DNA from: Polytrichum commune
Lineage: Eukaryota; Streptophyta; Polytrichopsida; Polytrichales; Polytrichaceae
Reading direction: 5' to 3'
DNA: 64,000 bases
Assembly: GCA_950295325.1 (NCBI GenBank)
Contig: OX485808.1
Span: 6,512,501 to 6,576,500 of the forward strand
Every line of letters begins with the position of its first letter. Position 1 is the stretch's first letter. The position numbers and the translations under genes were made by a program. Positions 35,390-46,900 of this stretch are shown in pieces. A model generated the notes under the pieces. It made no database searches, was not told where the DNA came from, and worked only from the letters and a program-made list of their open reading frames with translations.

Positions 35390-35460
35390 CATCATTTTGA
35401 GGGACCCAGCCAGCATTGTGACCAGTTGGTGGTGAACTATGAAGGAGAGTCTCCATGATA
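35390..35460 (+). pseudogene. GT61 exon fragment (duplicated remnant)
   Basis: CATTTTGAGGGACCCAGCCA followed by GCATTGTGACC and GAACTATGAAGGAGAGTCT is about 80% identical to GT61 exon 3 at 33,777-33,835. It would read ILRDPASIV in place of ILSDPASIV, then hits a stop where the parent has a tryptophan codon. Only this 70-nt piece is recognisable. It is a relic of a partial duplication of the gene 1.4 kb upstream or of a lost paralogue. Confidence 0.65.
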
Positions 35461-36078
35461 CCCAATTTGCATCCCCAAATGCTGCAGCAAGGAAGAAAAA
35501 CTTGGGTTAGTATATCCAATTCCAAAGGAACCACTTGAGCAGAACCTATATATAATGATTATGACTACACTGATATGTGCAATTAGGTTGACCCATGCTA
35601 ATTTATGGACAGTCCCCACTTTTTTGAATATTTATTACCATGGAAACAAAATCCATGAAATGCTTTTTCACTGTGGTTGCTATACAGTTGAATAAACAAA
35701 GTTATAATTTTGTGTGACCTGGTTTTGACCCAAGATTATTTGCATGGGTAAAGAGTCAACCTATTTGTGAGGTCAACAAAATTGCACATATCAGTAATTT
35801 AGTATATCACAAGCATCCTCATGTCAATCTACTGTATCATGTGGATCTGATGCTCTTGTCTGATGCCGCAGACTATTACACGAGCCAGTAATGGCAATGA
35901 TGAGCTTATATAGAATTGATGCAGTTCAGCTTTGCAGAATCTGAAGCTTGGAAATTATTTAGACTATTACTGTACAGTCATGGCAAGTCACACCAATTAT
36001 ATAAAATCAGGCAGAATGGATCAGGGCACCAGCAATGGAAGATCATTTGATCTGCACTGCAGTGAGACCACTGTTTAG
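35461..36078. other. no gene seen
   Basis: AT-rich DNA with GACCTGGTTTTGACC-like and TTGACCCATGCTAATTT-like pieces; nothing supported. Confidence 0.4.
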
Positions 36079-36455
36079 TAAGGTATGTGGGTGTTATTCA
36101 GTTACTTTTCTTAATCTGACCCCTATGTTTGATTGGACTTGGACTGTGGTGAGGTGATTAAAGAACAAACATCATAAAGATACATTTCTAAAAGAGAGTG
36201 AATTCAAAGATCCAAATTTGTCAACTATTCCACACTCAATAGTGAATATAATTGGGGGGTCCTATGTATTAGTTATGGAATGAACAAACCTGCACTTCTA
36301 ATAACCATAATTAAATTACGGGAGGTTCAATTTTGAATCCAAGTTTTGCTAATGTTTCATCATAGCTTTGCTAATGCAACATAAGTTTCATTGTGTAAAT
36401 CTAATTGGTAGAAGTTAGATAACATGAAAAACGAACCAAAATACCACATGGACTT
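36079..36455 (+). mobile_element. MITE family B, right TIR worn
   Basis: TAAGGTATGTGGGTGTTATTC at the left, then the complete family B interior. The right end (ATACCACATGGACTTA) is a decayed TIR. Confidence 0.8.
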
Positions 36456-37416
36456 AGTTTTGCAAATAACTTTGTGTTACAATACGATGAGAGATCTTTC
36501 AAAAGTTGAATCTTGCACACATACACACATTATTCTTGAGCTATTTCCAAAAGAATTCTACAATTTCCGACCTTTGTCTCCTCCACTCATATCTTGGCAT
36601 GTGCTTCTAGGAATTCAACATACATTATCTCCCTGAATGGAGGTTTAGATGTTGACTTTGATTCACTTGTTGTGGTTTTAAGAAATATTATTGCGTGCAA
36701 ATTGCTTATCCTCTGTTTTTAACCCTCACAACGGCATGAGGGGTAGTAAAACATTTTTTACCATGAGTTGCAGAATACCTTTTCAAAGGTTTCAAGGGTT
36801 CCATGAGAATTATCAACAAAAGACATGTCACCTTGTTCAGGAATTGAAGTCTCAAATTGATATGTAAGCACTTCCTGAGAGATAAAGGATAATCATGAGA
36901 CCGTTTTATGATCAAGGTCGTGAGAATGACCAACATATTCAATACCCATGTTTTGAGAAATAGTCTCTTATGAAACACTTCTTTTTTAGCATAATCATAT
37001 CATTTCTTATTGAGAGTCCCATTTTGGGACGTCTCAAACCAGGAATTGCGTAATACATCCAACCATACAAATAAGTTGTTCATATAGTATAGCTTTCATA
37101 TGACAACATTTTGAACCATTGATGTGGAGATGACATTCAGCTATTCCTAGAAAAGTGGAGAGCAATCCTCTTGACACCTATCTTAGGTTACCTTTTTATT
37201 TAATAAATTGAGTCCCATAGCACATGAGCTTGGAATGACTTAAAGAGTTTGCTCAATGATTAGAGCACCTAAAAACACAATACACACACTTTCTAGAAAT
37301 TGGTTTCATAAACTCTGGTTGCTCAGGGAGACATTATGATGAGGCCACATGCAAAAGAAGGGCCTCCAGGGACTCACGTTTTTCATACCCCGAAATCGAA
37401 CTGGAGCTCCAACCAG
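36456..37416. other. no gene seen
   Basis: About 1 kb of intergenic DNA without supported genes or repeats. Confidence 0.5.
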
Positions 37417-37796
37417 TAAGGTGTGTGGGTGTTATGTGGTTACTTTTTCTTAATCAGACACCTATAATTGATTAGTGTGTGGTTCGGTGAGGATCAAAGA
37501 ACAAACACCTTGAAGACACATGTTTAAAACCAAGTCAGACTATGTCTTCAAATTTTATTAACTACTCCACACTTAGTACTAGACACAATTGGAAAAACTT
37601 ACATATTCGATTCAAAAAAAACAAAAAACATACACTTCCAACAACCATAAGGAAGTCAAGGGGAAGTCTGATCTTCAATTCGATTTATGCTAATGTTTCA
37701 TCATAGATTTGCTAGTGCAACGCAATTTGAAAATGTGAATTTAATTAGTAGAAGATGGAGAGCAAGAGAAACAAACCGTGACACTTGCATACCATA
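37417..37796 (+). mobile_element. MITE family B
   Basis: TAAGGTGTGTGGGTGTTAT to GTGACACTTGCATACCATA. The interior is family B, with a small A-rich slip near 37,615. Confidence 0.8.
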
Positions 37797-37832
37797 ATAT
37801 GTGTTTTGACAATCTGCAATGGGCTAACAGTT

Positions 37833-38668
37833 GGTTAGAGCAATGAACGGGGAGAACTAGATGCAACACTAGATAGTCCTAATACTGTGGGCCACAATAA
37901 TTTTCCAGAACCCACGCTAATTCTCATAATGAGATTAATGAGGGCCACATTAGTTTTCAACCCACACTAAATTTCTAGTAGAAATTTAGCATGGGCCAAA
38001 ATCCAAAAAAAAAATCTAGAAAATTAATGTATGTGATTATTTGCTTTTGTGCTACTTTTGATGTAAGGCGACTATTTTATTCTACATAAAGTGTTGGTCG
38101 ACGGTCTTCATGATGACTTAGGGGAAGACCCGGGGTCTTAGACCCACGTTAATTTCACCTTGACTAGAAAATTCGTATGACCCACATTAATTATTTCCAT
38201 GCTCATTTCCCATCCACACTAATAGGATTGTTTAGTATAGTTACATATGAACCAGTTGAGTTTGAGAAATAACCGGTTGAAGTTCAAGACTTCAGGAAAA
38301 ACACCGACCATTTTAGAGGAATTTGTGGAATGTTCTTGACATTAATAAAGAAAATCCGAAAGATGTCAAAATGTAACCGGTTGGACTTGGAAACACCAGG
38401 ATTTTGACCGACCATGCCCAAAAATCTCCCCGGATATTGAGTTAGAGCAATGATCGAGGAAAACCGGCAGTTAGTTACAGATGAACCAACTGAGTTTGAG
38501 AAATAACCGATTGAAGTTCAAGACTTCAGGAAAAACACCGACCATTTTAGAAGAATATACCCTAATTTAATAAATGAAAACCGGAGGATGTCAACATGTA
38601 ACCGGTTGGACTTGCAAGCACTAGGATCTCAACCGATTATGCCCAAAAAATCTCCCGAATCACTGGGT
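37833..38668 (+). repeat. R3 tandem dimer with nested MITE
   Basis: Two forward R3 units follow each other; unit starts (GTTAGAGCAATGA) are near 37,835 and 38,438, and the next partial start (GTTAGAGTCCAGC) is near 38,666. Unit 2 is about 230 bp and intact. Unit 1 is longer because a C3 MITE (37,864-38,244) sits between GGGGAGAACTAG and CATATGAACCAGTTGAG. Confidence 0.8.
37864..38244 (+). mobile_element. CACTA-like MITE, family C3, nested in R3
   Basis: The left end is CAACACTAGATAGTCCTAAT; the inverted right end is AATAGGATTGTTTAGTATAG. The interior has GGGCC(A)CA motifs and an inverted pair around ACACTAAATTTC. It has no coding capacity. It splits an R3 unit, so it is younger than that unit. 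Confidence 0.65.
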
Positions 38669-38869
38669 TAGAGTCCAGCAATAATGCACCCTAGGAGTGA
38701 TGAATTACAGCCACAAAAGGTGAGTACAGTAGGTGCATCTTTACCAAGTAAAAGAACACAATCATACTTACCAGCTACTAAGTTACATATTGTTGTTCGA
38801 GTGACACTTTCTGAACAAAAGATCTGGTGGTGTCAAACATATGACGCTTGATGAAGTTTATTTCTTCCC

Positions 38870-39085
38870 TAAGATATGTGGGCTTTTATGTGGTTGTATT
38901 GGATGCCTATAATTGAGTTGTATATGGCAAGGTTTGTAGTCATGAACGGACATGTATTACAATGAGATTGGACTATGTGCTCACTATAGACCAGACACCG
39001 TTGTAGATTCCATAGTGATGCAGTTTACAGTTGAGAGGATCAGTGTGACTGTTTCAAGAGAACGATTGTGATCTTCACTTTGACC
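38870..39085 (+). mobile_element. degenerate A/B-type MITE remnant
   Basis: TAAGATATGTGGGCTTTTATG followed by GCCTATAATTGAG, GAGATTGGACTATGTGCTCA and GATCTTCACTTTGA gives partial matches to both A and B. The rest is unrecognisable. Confidence 0.5.
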
Positions 39086-39310
39086 TTCTTGTACGTTTGC
39101 ATCTCGACTCTGATATGTGACGATCTTCATTATTCACAATTGCTAAATGGATGAGATAATTTCTTATATGATCTAACGGTCAACATTGTATGTTGGAGTT
39201 GGAAGTGCCCACAATAAGGCGAGATACGTATCTGCAGTAGTACCTAGTCTGCAACTTGAGATATTGCAATTGTAGACAACCTATGTTTTCCACCTTCACC
39301 AACCAGCACA

Positions 39311-39715
39311 TAACGTAGACGTGACTAACTTCAACACAACAATAGTTTGAATACTTAAATTTGAGTGGTATGTGGTTAGGTGTGGATCTAAAGTCGGACA
39401 CCAAAAAGACATGTTGAAAAGAGGTTGGACTATGTGATCAAAATATGCTAACTATTCTAGGCTCGGTAGTCAACATGAAGGGGGGAGGAGGCTATATGAC
39501 CATTAATGAGCACGAGAACCTTCGCTTTAGCAATGAATAAGATATTCATATGAGCTCCAAAAATTATGAGACAAAATGGCTGCAAGCACGATTTGGGTTT
39601 GCTAGTCATATTGCACTAATTGCGTGTTGTGTATACTACAAGAAGTAGTGCAGAGAGGGAAATTTTAGATATAAATTAAATAATTAAATAATCCATCTAA
39701 GGCATGTCTACCTTA
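39311..39715 (+). mobile_element. MITE family A, full copy
   Basis: TAACGTAGACGTGAC to CATGTCTACCTTA, 405 bp. It has the full interior, an interrupted G-run near 39,480, and an extra AATTAAATAATTAAATAAT segment near the right end. Confidence 0.8.
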
Positions 39716-39770
39716 TTGTAAGATTGGAGGTATTCCGCTCGAGATGAACCGTGGAAGTTGTTTATGACTG

Positions 39771-40278
39771 TGCAATTCCTCATGCAATCCACCGACCAAA
39801 TTTGTTATTGTCCTTAACCCCCCACCCCATTATATTGACCATTGAACCTAGAAGAATCATCATGTTCTGAGCACGCAATCCAATCTCTTTTAAACACATG
39901 TCTTTTTGGTATTCGTTCTTGGAGCCACACTAAACCACATACCACTCAAATATACGTTTCCTAATAAGAAAAGCAACCAAAGTCTACCTCAGATGTGGCA
40001 ACTGAAGACAAATTTTCATTCTTTCAATGCACCTAAGGTGCGGTGTGAGCTGTAGGCTCACCAATGGGTGGTGCTTACATTCCACGCTTTACCTGCAAAG
40101 GGGAGATTAACTTAGCCCAAAGTCAAGGAACCTACTTAACAGCCCAATATCTGCCGCATATATATATAAAACTTATCAATTATGCGTGATCATCGCCTCG
40201 TTCAGCTCCCACATAAGGTATGTGGAGCTATTGTGGGCACTTCCAACAAATTTGGTCGGTGGATTGCATCAGGAATTC
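39771..40278. repeat. unique-sequence inverted pair flanking a MITE A piece
   Basis: AATTCCTCATGCAATCCACC plus GACCAAATTTGTT at 39,773-39,805 recurs inverted at 40,245-40,278 with about two mismatches. Between the arms lies a reversed left half of MITE A (39,813-39,994). Confidence 0.8.
39813..39994 (-). mobile_element. MITE family A, left half, reversed
   Basis: ACCCCATTATATTGACC, CAATCCAATCTCTTTTAAAC, CATGTCTTTTTGGTATTC and CCACATACCACTCAAATAT in reverse order, ending AGTCTACCTC. Confidence 0.75.
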
Positions 40279-40449
40279 TTTCAGTCGCTTAGCAATTGCA
40301 AATCGCAAAGAATGTTGTCATTTCAAGTTTCAAAATCGGATTTTAAATGCAAAAGTTATAAGAGGTCGAAATGAAGAATTTGTCTTCTGCTTGATTGATC
40401 AGAGAGGCCCTCCCCATTGTGTCAGTTTTGGAACTTAGAATAACACATA

Positions 40450-40575
40450 CTCCAATCTTATCATGACACGTATTCTTTTGGCATTCATTCTTAACTACAA
40501 ACTACGTTGCGTCCATGTACTACTCAGATTTAAACATCTAATTAAGAAGAGTGGCCACATACTAAAACCCACAAT
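40450..40575 (-). mobile_element. MITE family A fragment, reversed, 5' of ASR-like gene
   Basis: CCAATCTTATCATGACACG, TCTTTTGGCATTCATTCTT and TACTACTCAGATTTAAAC are diverged matches to the left half of family A in reverse. It lies about 330-450 bp before the ASR-like start codon and contains an ACGTGTC core on the minus strand. Confidence 0.55.
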
Positions 40576-40904
40576 CCTTTATTCTATGTAACATGGCACA
40601 CTAAATCAGATGTTTTAGTGTAGTGACATCCTGGTGAAGGTTTTTATGCAAAATCTGGAAGCATGTGAGTAGGAACTTAGAAATCCGTGTTATAGGATTC
40701 AGGGTTTAGGCCAGTATGATGTTTTGGTATAAATTTCATCAGTTCCGCATACGGCTTGTATTGATTTCGTAAGCTCTCTTCACGAACCCCAAGTTAAGCG
40801 CTCTTCAGGGTCATTCAGTCTGACTGTAATTAAGGCTGCGGAGTTGCAGTATTGATTCGAGCTTCTCTTTACGGTGTCTCCGTCATCAGCTGAGGGTTTT
40901 AGCT

Positions 40905-42177
40905 ATGGCGGGATATGGTCAACCGGGATATGCGACTACTCAGAACCAAGGTTATGGCGACGACATTGGACATGGCTACCACAAGAGCTCCTTAAAGAAG
41001 GACGAGGTGAGATCTCTCCAGCAAGAAAAATTTCTGACTAATTTTGTAGTATACAGTGCGTGGGTGTTATTCAGTTCATTTTTCATGTTCTCCAACTTCT
41101 GCTGAGTAGATTCACACAACAAAACTTGTGTTGCATTACAAACTCTGAAATGAAGCATTAGCAAAAAGTGGATTGAAAATTGGACCTCTCCTTACTTAAG
41201 TACAATTATTGGAAGTGCATGTTTGTTGCTTCCTCAACTAAACACATAGGTTCTCTCAATTGTGTTCAATATTGAGTGTGGAGTAGTTGATAAAAAATTG
41301 AAGATGTAGTCCTATCTCTTTTGAAACATGCATCTTTTATGGTATTTGATCTTCGATCCTCACCTAACCACACACCAATCAAATATGGATGTCCGATCAA
41401 GAAGAGTAAACAAATGACACCCGCATACCTTAGTAGTAGCAGTGGACATGTTTGGAGATTACCTCTTTTGCCGGATCCTCGAGTCAGTTCCGAAGCATGA
41501 AATCTATAAACTTGCGACAAACTATATATGTGCATGCTTATGATGCTTAGCCCCAGTCCCTTTAATGAAACATCAAGTAGCAATGAATTGAAGTAGCATG
41601 TGAGTCAATGGGACTTAGTTATCTACAACCTACATGGGTTCCAGTGCAAATGTGAACGGGGCTAAACCCTTTTCACTATTTGGACTTAATAGAGTATCAG
41701 AAGCATGGGGCAAAGAGGAGGGGGAGCAAACTTGCGCAGTTTCTAGCATACTTCATGAGTTGCTCAACTCTCCTTTTCTCTCTCATAGCTCATGGTTGGG
41801 AGGTGAACATGATAATGAGTCATGGAGCTTTTACACATGGACACTTTGATGGTTTTTCGTTTTTTAGATATCTATGTACGTCTATGGCTCATTTTGTATG
41901 TCGTCCTCTTTCTTCTCAAGATACACCATGTATGGGTATTAATGCTCTAGAGGGTGTGTAGGTTGAGAACCTCGCAAACCGCACCGATCTTTCAAAGGAA
42001 GAGAAAGAGAGGCGCCGCCACAAGCTAGAAAAAGAAATCGCAGCCGGGGTGGTGGGTGTTGGCATTTTGGGCTTCGCGGGCTACAAGTATCATCAACATC
42101 GTCAGCACAAGCAGGACGGATATGTTCCTGTTGATGGCCATGAGAAGCATCGCCACCACCATCACCACAATCAGTAG
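40905..42177 (+). CDS. ASR-like (ABA/WDS domain) small protein
   Basis: Two exons (40905-41006 and 41962-42177) join in phase 0 to give 105 aa. ASR proteins are small, hydrophilic, His-rich, stress- and ABA-induced proteins that bind zinc and DNA. The N-terminal part is Gly/Tyr-rich (MAGYGQPGYATTQNQGYG). The C-terminal part has the family-like core RRRHKLEKEIAAGVVGVGIL and GFAGYKYHQH, comparable to the HRHKIEEEIAA..VG.GGFAFHEHH core of ASRs, then a His-rich tail (HEKHRHHHHHNQ) suited to metal binding. It is close to the usual ASR length. The donor is GTGAGA and the acceptor TGTGTAG. The intron carries a B-type MITE. The match is by eye to the family core only, so a different small glycine-rich protein is possible. 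Confidence 0.65.
41047..41431 (-). mobile_element. MITE family B in ASR-like intron, reversed
   Basis: Ends in ATGACACCCGCATACCTTA. The other end is worn (GTGCGTGGGTGTTATTCAG). The interior is family B in reverse. It starts only about 40 bp inside the intron. Confidence 0.8.
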
Positions 42178-42954
42178 ATTATATAATGCACTTTGCTTCT
42201 ACAAATATAAAAAAAAATGAAAGATACATAATCTTGTTTCAATTTCAACCTGACCATGAATTGGATGGAAGAGTGGAAGTAGGTTTGACTAGGATTTATA
42301 AGAGAGCAGGCTTCATAGGCGGTGTAATGCTTCATAAGTTGACCCTACGATGTTGAGGAATGTATGTATAGGTACACATGTTGTCAACTAACTTGGCATC
42401 AGCTAAGACTCAGTGTTTAGAACAAGACTAATAAAATTACATCTACAGTTTAAATGTATTTGTTGGAACGGCAGTGCATACAACAATAACCTCGCCAAGG
42501 GATGATGTATTGTGCTTGAATGAGTTTATCAACTCAAAGGCTCGTGAGACTTGGAACCATCTCATATTAAAGTTGAATTGGATCAAGGCCCTCATATGAC
42601 CAGGATTGCAACCTGTTTAGGGTGTATGGGCAGATCAACTGATAGAGTACAGCTTGGTATAACTGATAATATATCTTGGGATAGATGTTCTGATAACATT
42701 TTCCTTTAGTCGTCAATCGGTTAAATAAATTTTACATTTATAATTTATGGATCACCTTTTCAATGATATTCTAGTCCTAAAAACATTCAGATAAACAGTG
42801 AGTTCATCCATCTCTTGTGAGGTTTAGACAAACTGAATGAGATTCCAACAACACATGTTTTATTTATGACAAATGGGCTCTCATTGCATGGAATATGTTG
42901 GCCAGCATTCTTGACAAGGTTCTCCAACATCCTCTGTATAAATTGGAGTGATTA
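42178..42954. other. 3' region of ASR-like gene, no further gene
   Basis: Probable 3' untranslated region and intergenic DNA. Confidence 0.4.
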
Positions 42955-43756
42955 TGTACCTTTTTGCTGACCTAAACCCACTTCCAAGTCTTGCCCAGGA
43001 CACTGTTTGCTTTGCAAAACAGCTTGTAATCTAGAAATGAAGATATGTAGTGTCAATATGAATAACATGATAACACATTCATCAGAACACAACAAATGAA
43101 AGTTCCTTGCAAATGCAACATCAAGGTCTTTTTCTTGCATCTTCAGATTGGAGTTGGAAGTGGAAAGATCGCTTCGTGAGCACTTCTCATCAGGACTCCC
43201 AGCTGTAGGATTCAAATTTCCACCTTCATACAATAGGAAGACTTTGCTCTTTCATGAGAACCTTGCTCCTGCTTCTGGATATGTAACCTTATGCAAGGGG
43301 CTCAAAATGAGAATTAAAATAGTCCTAAAGCAATAGAGAATCATTAGGAAATAGTCACAAATCAAATGGGCAAAAGGAGATACCCAAACTTACAGCACAT
43401 TCAAGGATATACAGAAGCTTAAAACATGGAGTCCTCATTCACCTGAGAACAAACAAGACGCACCTGGCCTCTTCCACCATTTCTTGGCTGTAAATAATGC
43501 GAAGCCTCTTCTTAAAGGCATCCATGCCTGTTTACTTTTCATGATGGCTATTTTGGATAGATTTGGTTGGCCATAAAACGAATCATATGTCCAATACTGT
43601 ACTAGAGGCCCTGCCCAATCAGAGCAAGCTTTCATATGCACAGGCAAGGCTGAAATACAGCCTACGCAGGAGCCATATGCACAAGCCATCTGCTGAAGCT
43701 TGCAAGAGATTGCTGTAATCTCAAGTTCATTGGTGTCTTCGCATTCAAACCCATTC
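42955..43756 (-). CDS. possible unrecognised gene or gene remnant
   Basis: On the minus strand a 314-nt frame (43,443-43,756) is bounded by a TAG acceptor and a CAG|GTGAAT donor. It reads NGFECEDTNELEI, then CAYGSCVGCISALP and QYWTYDSFYGQPNLSK. A second frame from about 43,223 (GNLNPTAGSPDEKCSRSD) would join in the same phase. A third piece near 42,960-43,026 has splice-like edges (ACAAG|CTG and AAAAAG|GTACAT). I recognise no domain. No start or stop codon was found with confidence. It could be a small gene, a remnant, or an extended 3' part of the Chz1-like transcript, which lies directly upstream on the same strand. Confidence 0.28.
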
Positions 43757-43955
43757 CTAGGCGCCCAAACTCTTCAACAGGCTATCCAACTTAGCCTGTT
43801 TCTTAGCTTCTCTTTATATCTGTGTTTTCCATCATCTTTGAGATTGCTTTGAAGGGCAACAGAGTTGGGATTCTTGGACAACAATACTTGGACAAAAGAG
43901 CTGGAAGACTAGTGGCGGTTCCTTACTTCAGAAGCTCTGAAGTTGCCACTTGCCA

Positions 43956-46900
43956 CTAGTCATCATCCTCCTCTTCCTCCTCAGGATCCACATTTGGGTC
44001 TGTAAGAATACTTGTGTGAGCCACAATTCTGCATCTATCACAAACTACACTCAACTGTAAAGAAACAAAAGGAATAATGGACAGGAACGGTTCTATGCTA
44101 TATTGTAAGTCAGTGGTTACCAAAGAAATCAAAGAATTCTTAATTGCTTCGTACCTTCTTCAGAGTCAGATTCTTGTTCTTCCTCTTCCTCGTCCTCACT
44201 AAGATCAACTGGCTCCACACGTTTGGGGGCAAAAAAGTTGGCAGCTGATGCAGCTCGTCTCCCTCTAGACTCAACAATAATATTACTCGTATCAATGCCC
44301 TCTAGGTCTTTAAGCTTCTCCTTCCTTTTCTTCACAGCCTTGATTTCTGCAAAACAAAGATTTAAGTTGAGATAGCTGCCCCTGATCATGAAATAAAAGG
44401 CCACAAGAAGAGCAGCAGGTTATCCTTTGCCTCATACCATCTTTGGATGCACCAGCAGAGAGACCCTCACGCTTCAATATTGACTCCAACTCTTTCAGTA
44501 GAACACCTTCTCTTTGATCTTCTGAGGCCTGTTTGACCTTCTTATATATGTTTGGTGGCACCCTGCAATACAAATCATTGATCAAGCACCTTCTAAAAAG
44601 TTTTGCAAATGGCTTATGATCTGCAGAAACTTCCCCAAACAAGCAAGCTCATCAATAAACTTACAGATTCTACAGAGCACTCGGTGACACTTAAGACCAA
44701 ATGATTAAAAGAGGACAAGGGAATCTAAAATTACAGATTTAGCTTGAGATGCAGAGTTCACTAGTTGATGAAAAGAGACCAGAACAAGTTAAAAGCACTG
44801 AAATATGCTACAGTAAGGAGAAATCGTACATCATCCCACAAGCTTTGATGATGCTCTTTAGGTTCTCCACTTTCCTGCCATACGCAGGCTTTGATTCCAC
44901 GACCTTCTTTGGCTGCCAATCAGGTTTCCAATAATACTCAATGCTCATGTTACTGGAATAACACATCCTGCAATTCAGCACCTCGTGGAATTTGACAAAT
45001 AAAACCAGGATAGTATGACACATGACTATGATAACAGACTTACCTTGTTTGCCTTCTTGCTCCTCCTGTCTTCATCAGCTCCTGAATCTTCCTCTGCATC
45101 CCCATGGTCTTCACTTGCATCCTCCTCTTCCTCGTCTTTGGGAACAGCTTTTTTCTTTTTCGTGGATGTCTTTCTGTGAGCCTTACCATGGTCTTCACTA
45201 CTCATATCATCCTCATCATCCACCTGCCCAGTCTTTTGCTTTTTTGACAACTTCTTGGATTCCTTGCTCTTAGTGTTTGCCCGCACTTTTTTGGGTTCGA
45301 CTGCAGCAGATTTTCTTTTCTTGGGCGTTGAAACAGCAACTGGCTCTTCCTCCTCTTCCTCCTCTGCATTAAGAATCTACAATATAGAAAGATGGTAAGG
45401 CTTGAGGTTTCACATCTATAAGACTAGGAAACTTGAAAACACCAATAAGGCAGTATTATATTCTCAGTTATAGATTGTAAATTGATCCAACCTTATCAAT
45501 CTAGATATATTGCGTCAAATTACAGAAATTACAAGCATGGAACTCCTATGTAGCATGCTCTCCAAGATTGGACAGCAACATATTAGACCTCATCTGGAGT
45601 TTGAATGTAAGGCTGATCTACATAAGTACAGGGGAAAGCTACCAAAAATATAATAAAATAACCACAAAGGTTATGCAAGTCCTAGTGAAAAAACCTTGCA
45701 AACCATCCTATGTTATGATACAGAAGCATTTGAAAGTCTAAGTCACCAATGCTTAGAATTGGTTAGAAACACAGTACCTCGTCCAAAACCTTCCTGATAA
45801 AATGTTTGTGGGCATCCAAACCTCCTTTCTCCAACTTTAAATCTTCCTCCAGTACCCGTCGCACACGGGAGAGGGTGAAAGAGCTGAGAGACCAATAACA
45901 CAAATGTAGCTTAGATGACCATTGATAGCAGTCAGCTGCAATTCATCTCCCTAGACCAACTACATAATGAGAAAAGTAAAGGCAGCTTCTGTCCCATTAC
46001 AAAGATAACCCCCATTCTCTGTCATTACTGAAATAAATTCTCCTGAGATAAGAGGATTCCTGTATAATCCAACTACTCCATACTTCACAGAATAGCAAAT
46101 AGAAAATTGATATCAAAGTGGGAAGGCGCCTTACTCTGCCTGAGATTTGAACTCAGAAGCTCTTTTGCGGGCTGCCTCCTGAATCAAATCCTCTATATCT
46201 ACTTCCTCTTTTTCTGCCTCCTTTTCTGCTGACACATTGTCATCTTCCTGAACCTTTGTGTCTTCCTCTTCCATGCTAGAGATCCCTGCATCATCAACTG
46301 GATCTACAGTCATCTCATCCTTAACTGGTTCACTGGCAATCTTCTTTTTCAGCCTTTTGGTTGGTTGCTTGTCGTTTACTACAGTTTCAAGCTTGTTATC
46401 ATCATTATCAGCAGGCTCAGACTCAGGCTCAGGCTCTGGATCGGGCTTCTCAGGTTTTCGCTTCTTCGGACTTTCAGGTTCTGGTCCATTCATGGCCTGT
46501 TAAAAAATGGAGATGAATGTCATTTGATAACTCTTAAATGAGAAACAAATTCCTTTCCACCACAATAGATCGTACATTGTTTCATGGGGTTTTTTGGAGG
46601 ACCATACACCAACAGTAAAAGAAAGTCAATAAGTGTAGGCAGGAGTACAAAAGAAAGTCCACAATGAATCTACTGTATAACCATCTCTAGACCAAAATGG
46701 ACTTATTAAGCATGTCAAATGCCCTCCACTCTTGACCTTGCCAGCAGTTATTACTGCTTGCCTGAGAGCATGTGAAACAATTGACAGAAGGGTACCTTAT
46801 CAATACTGTCTTTTACAAGATCTTTGTGGGCATTCAAGAAATTGTCTTCCAGATTGAGATCCTTCTCAATTAGCCGGCGTACTTTGCCTAAAGTCATTGT

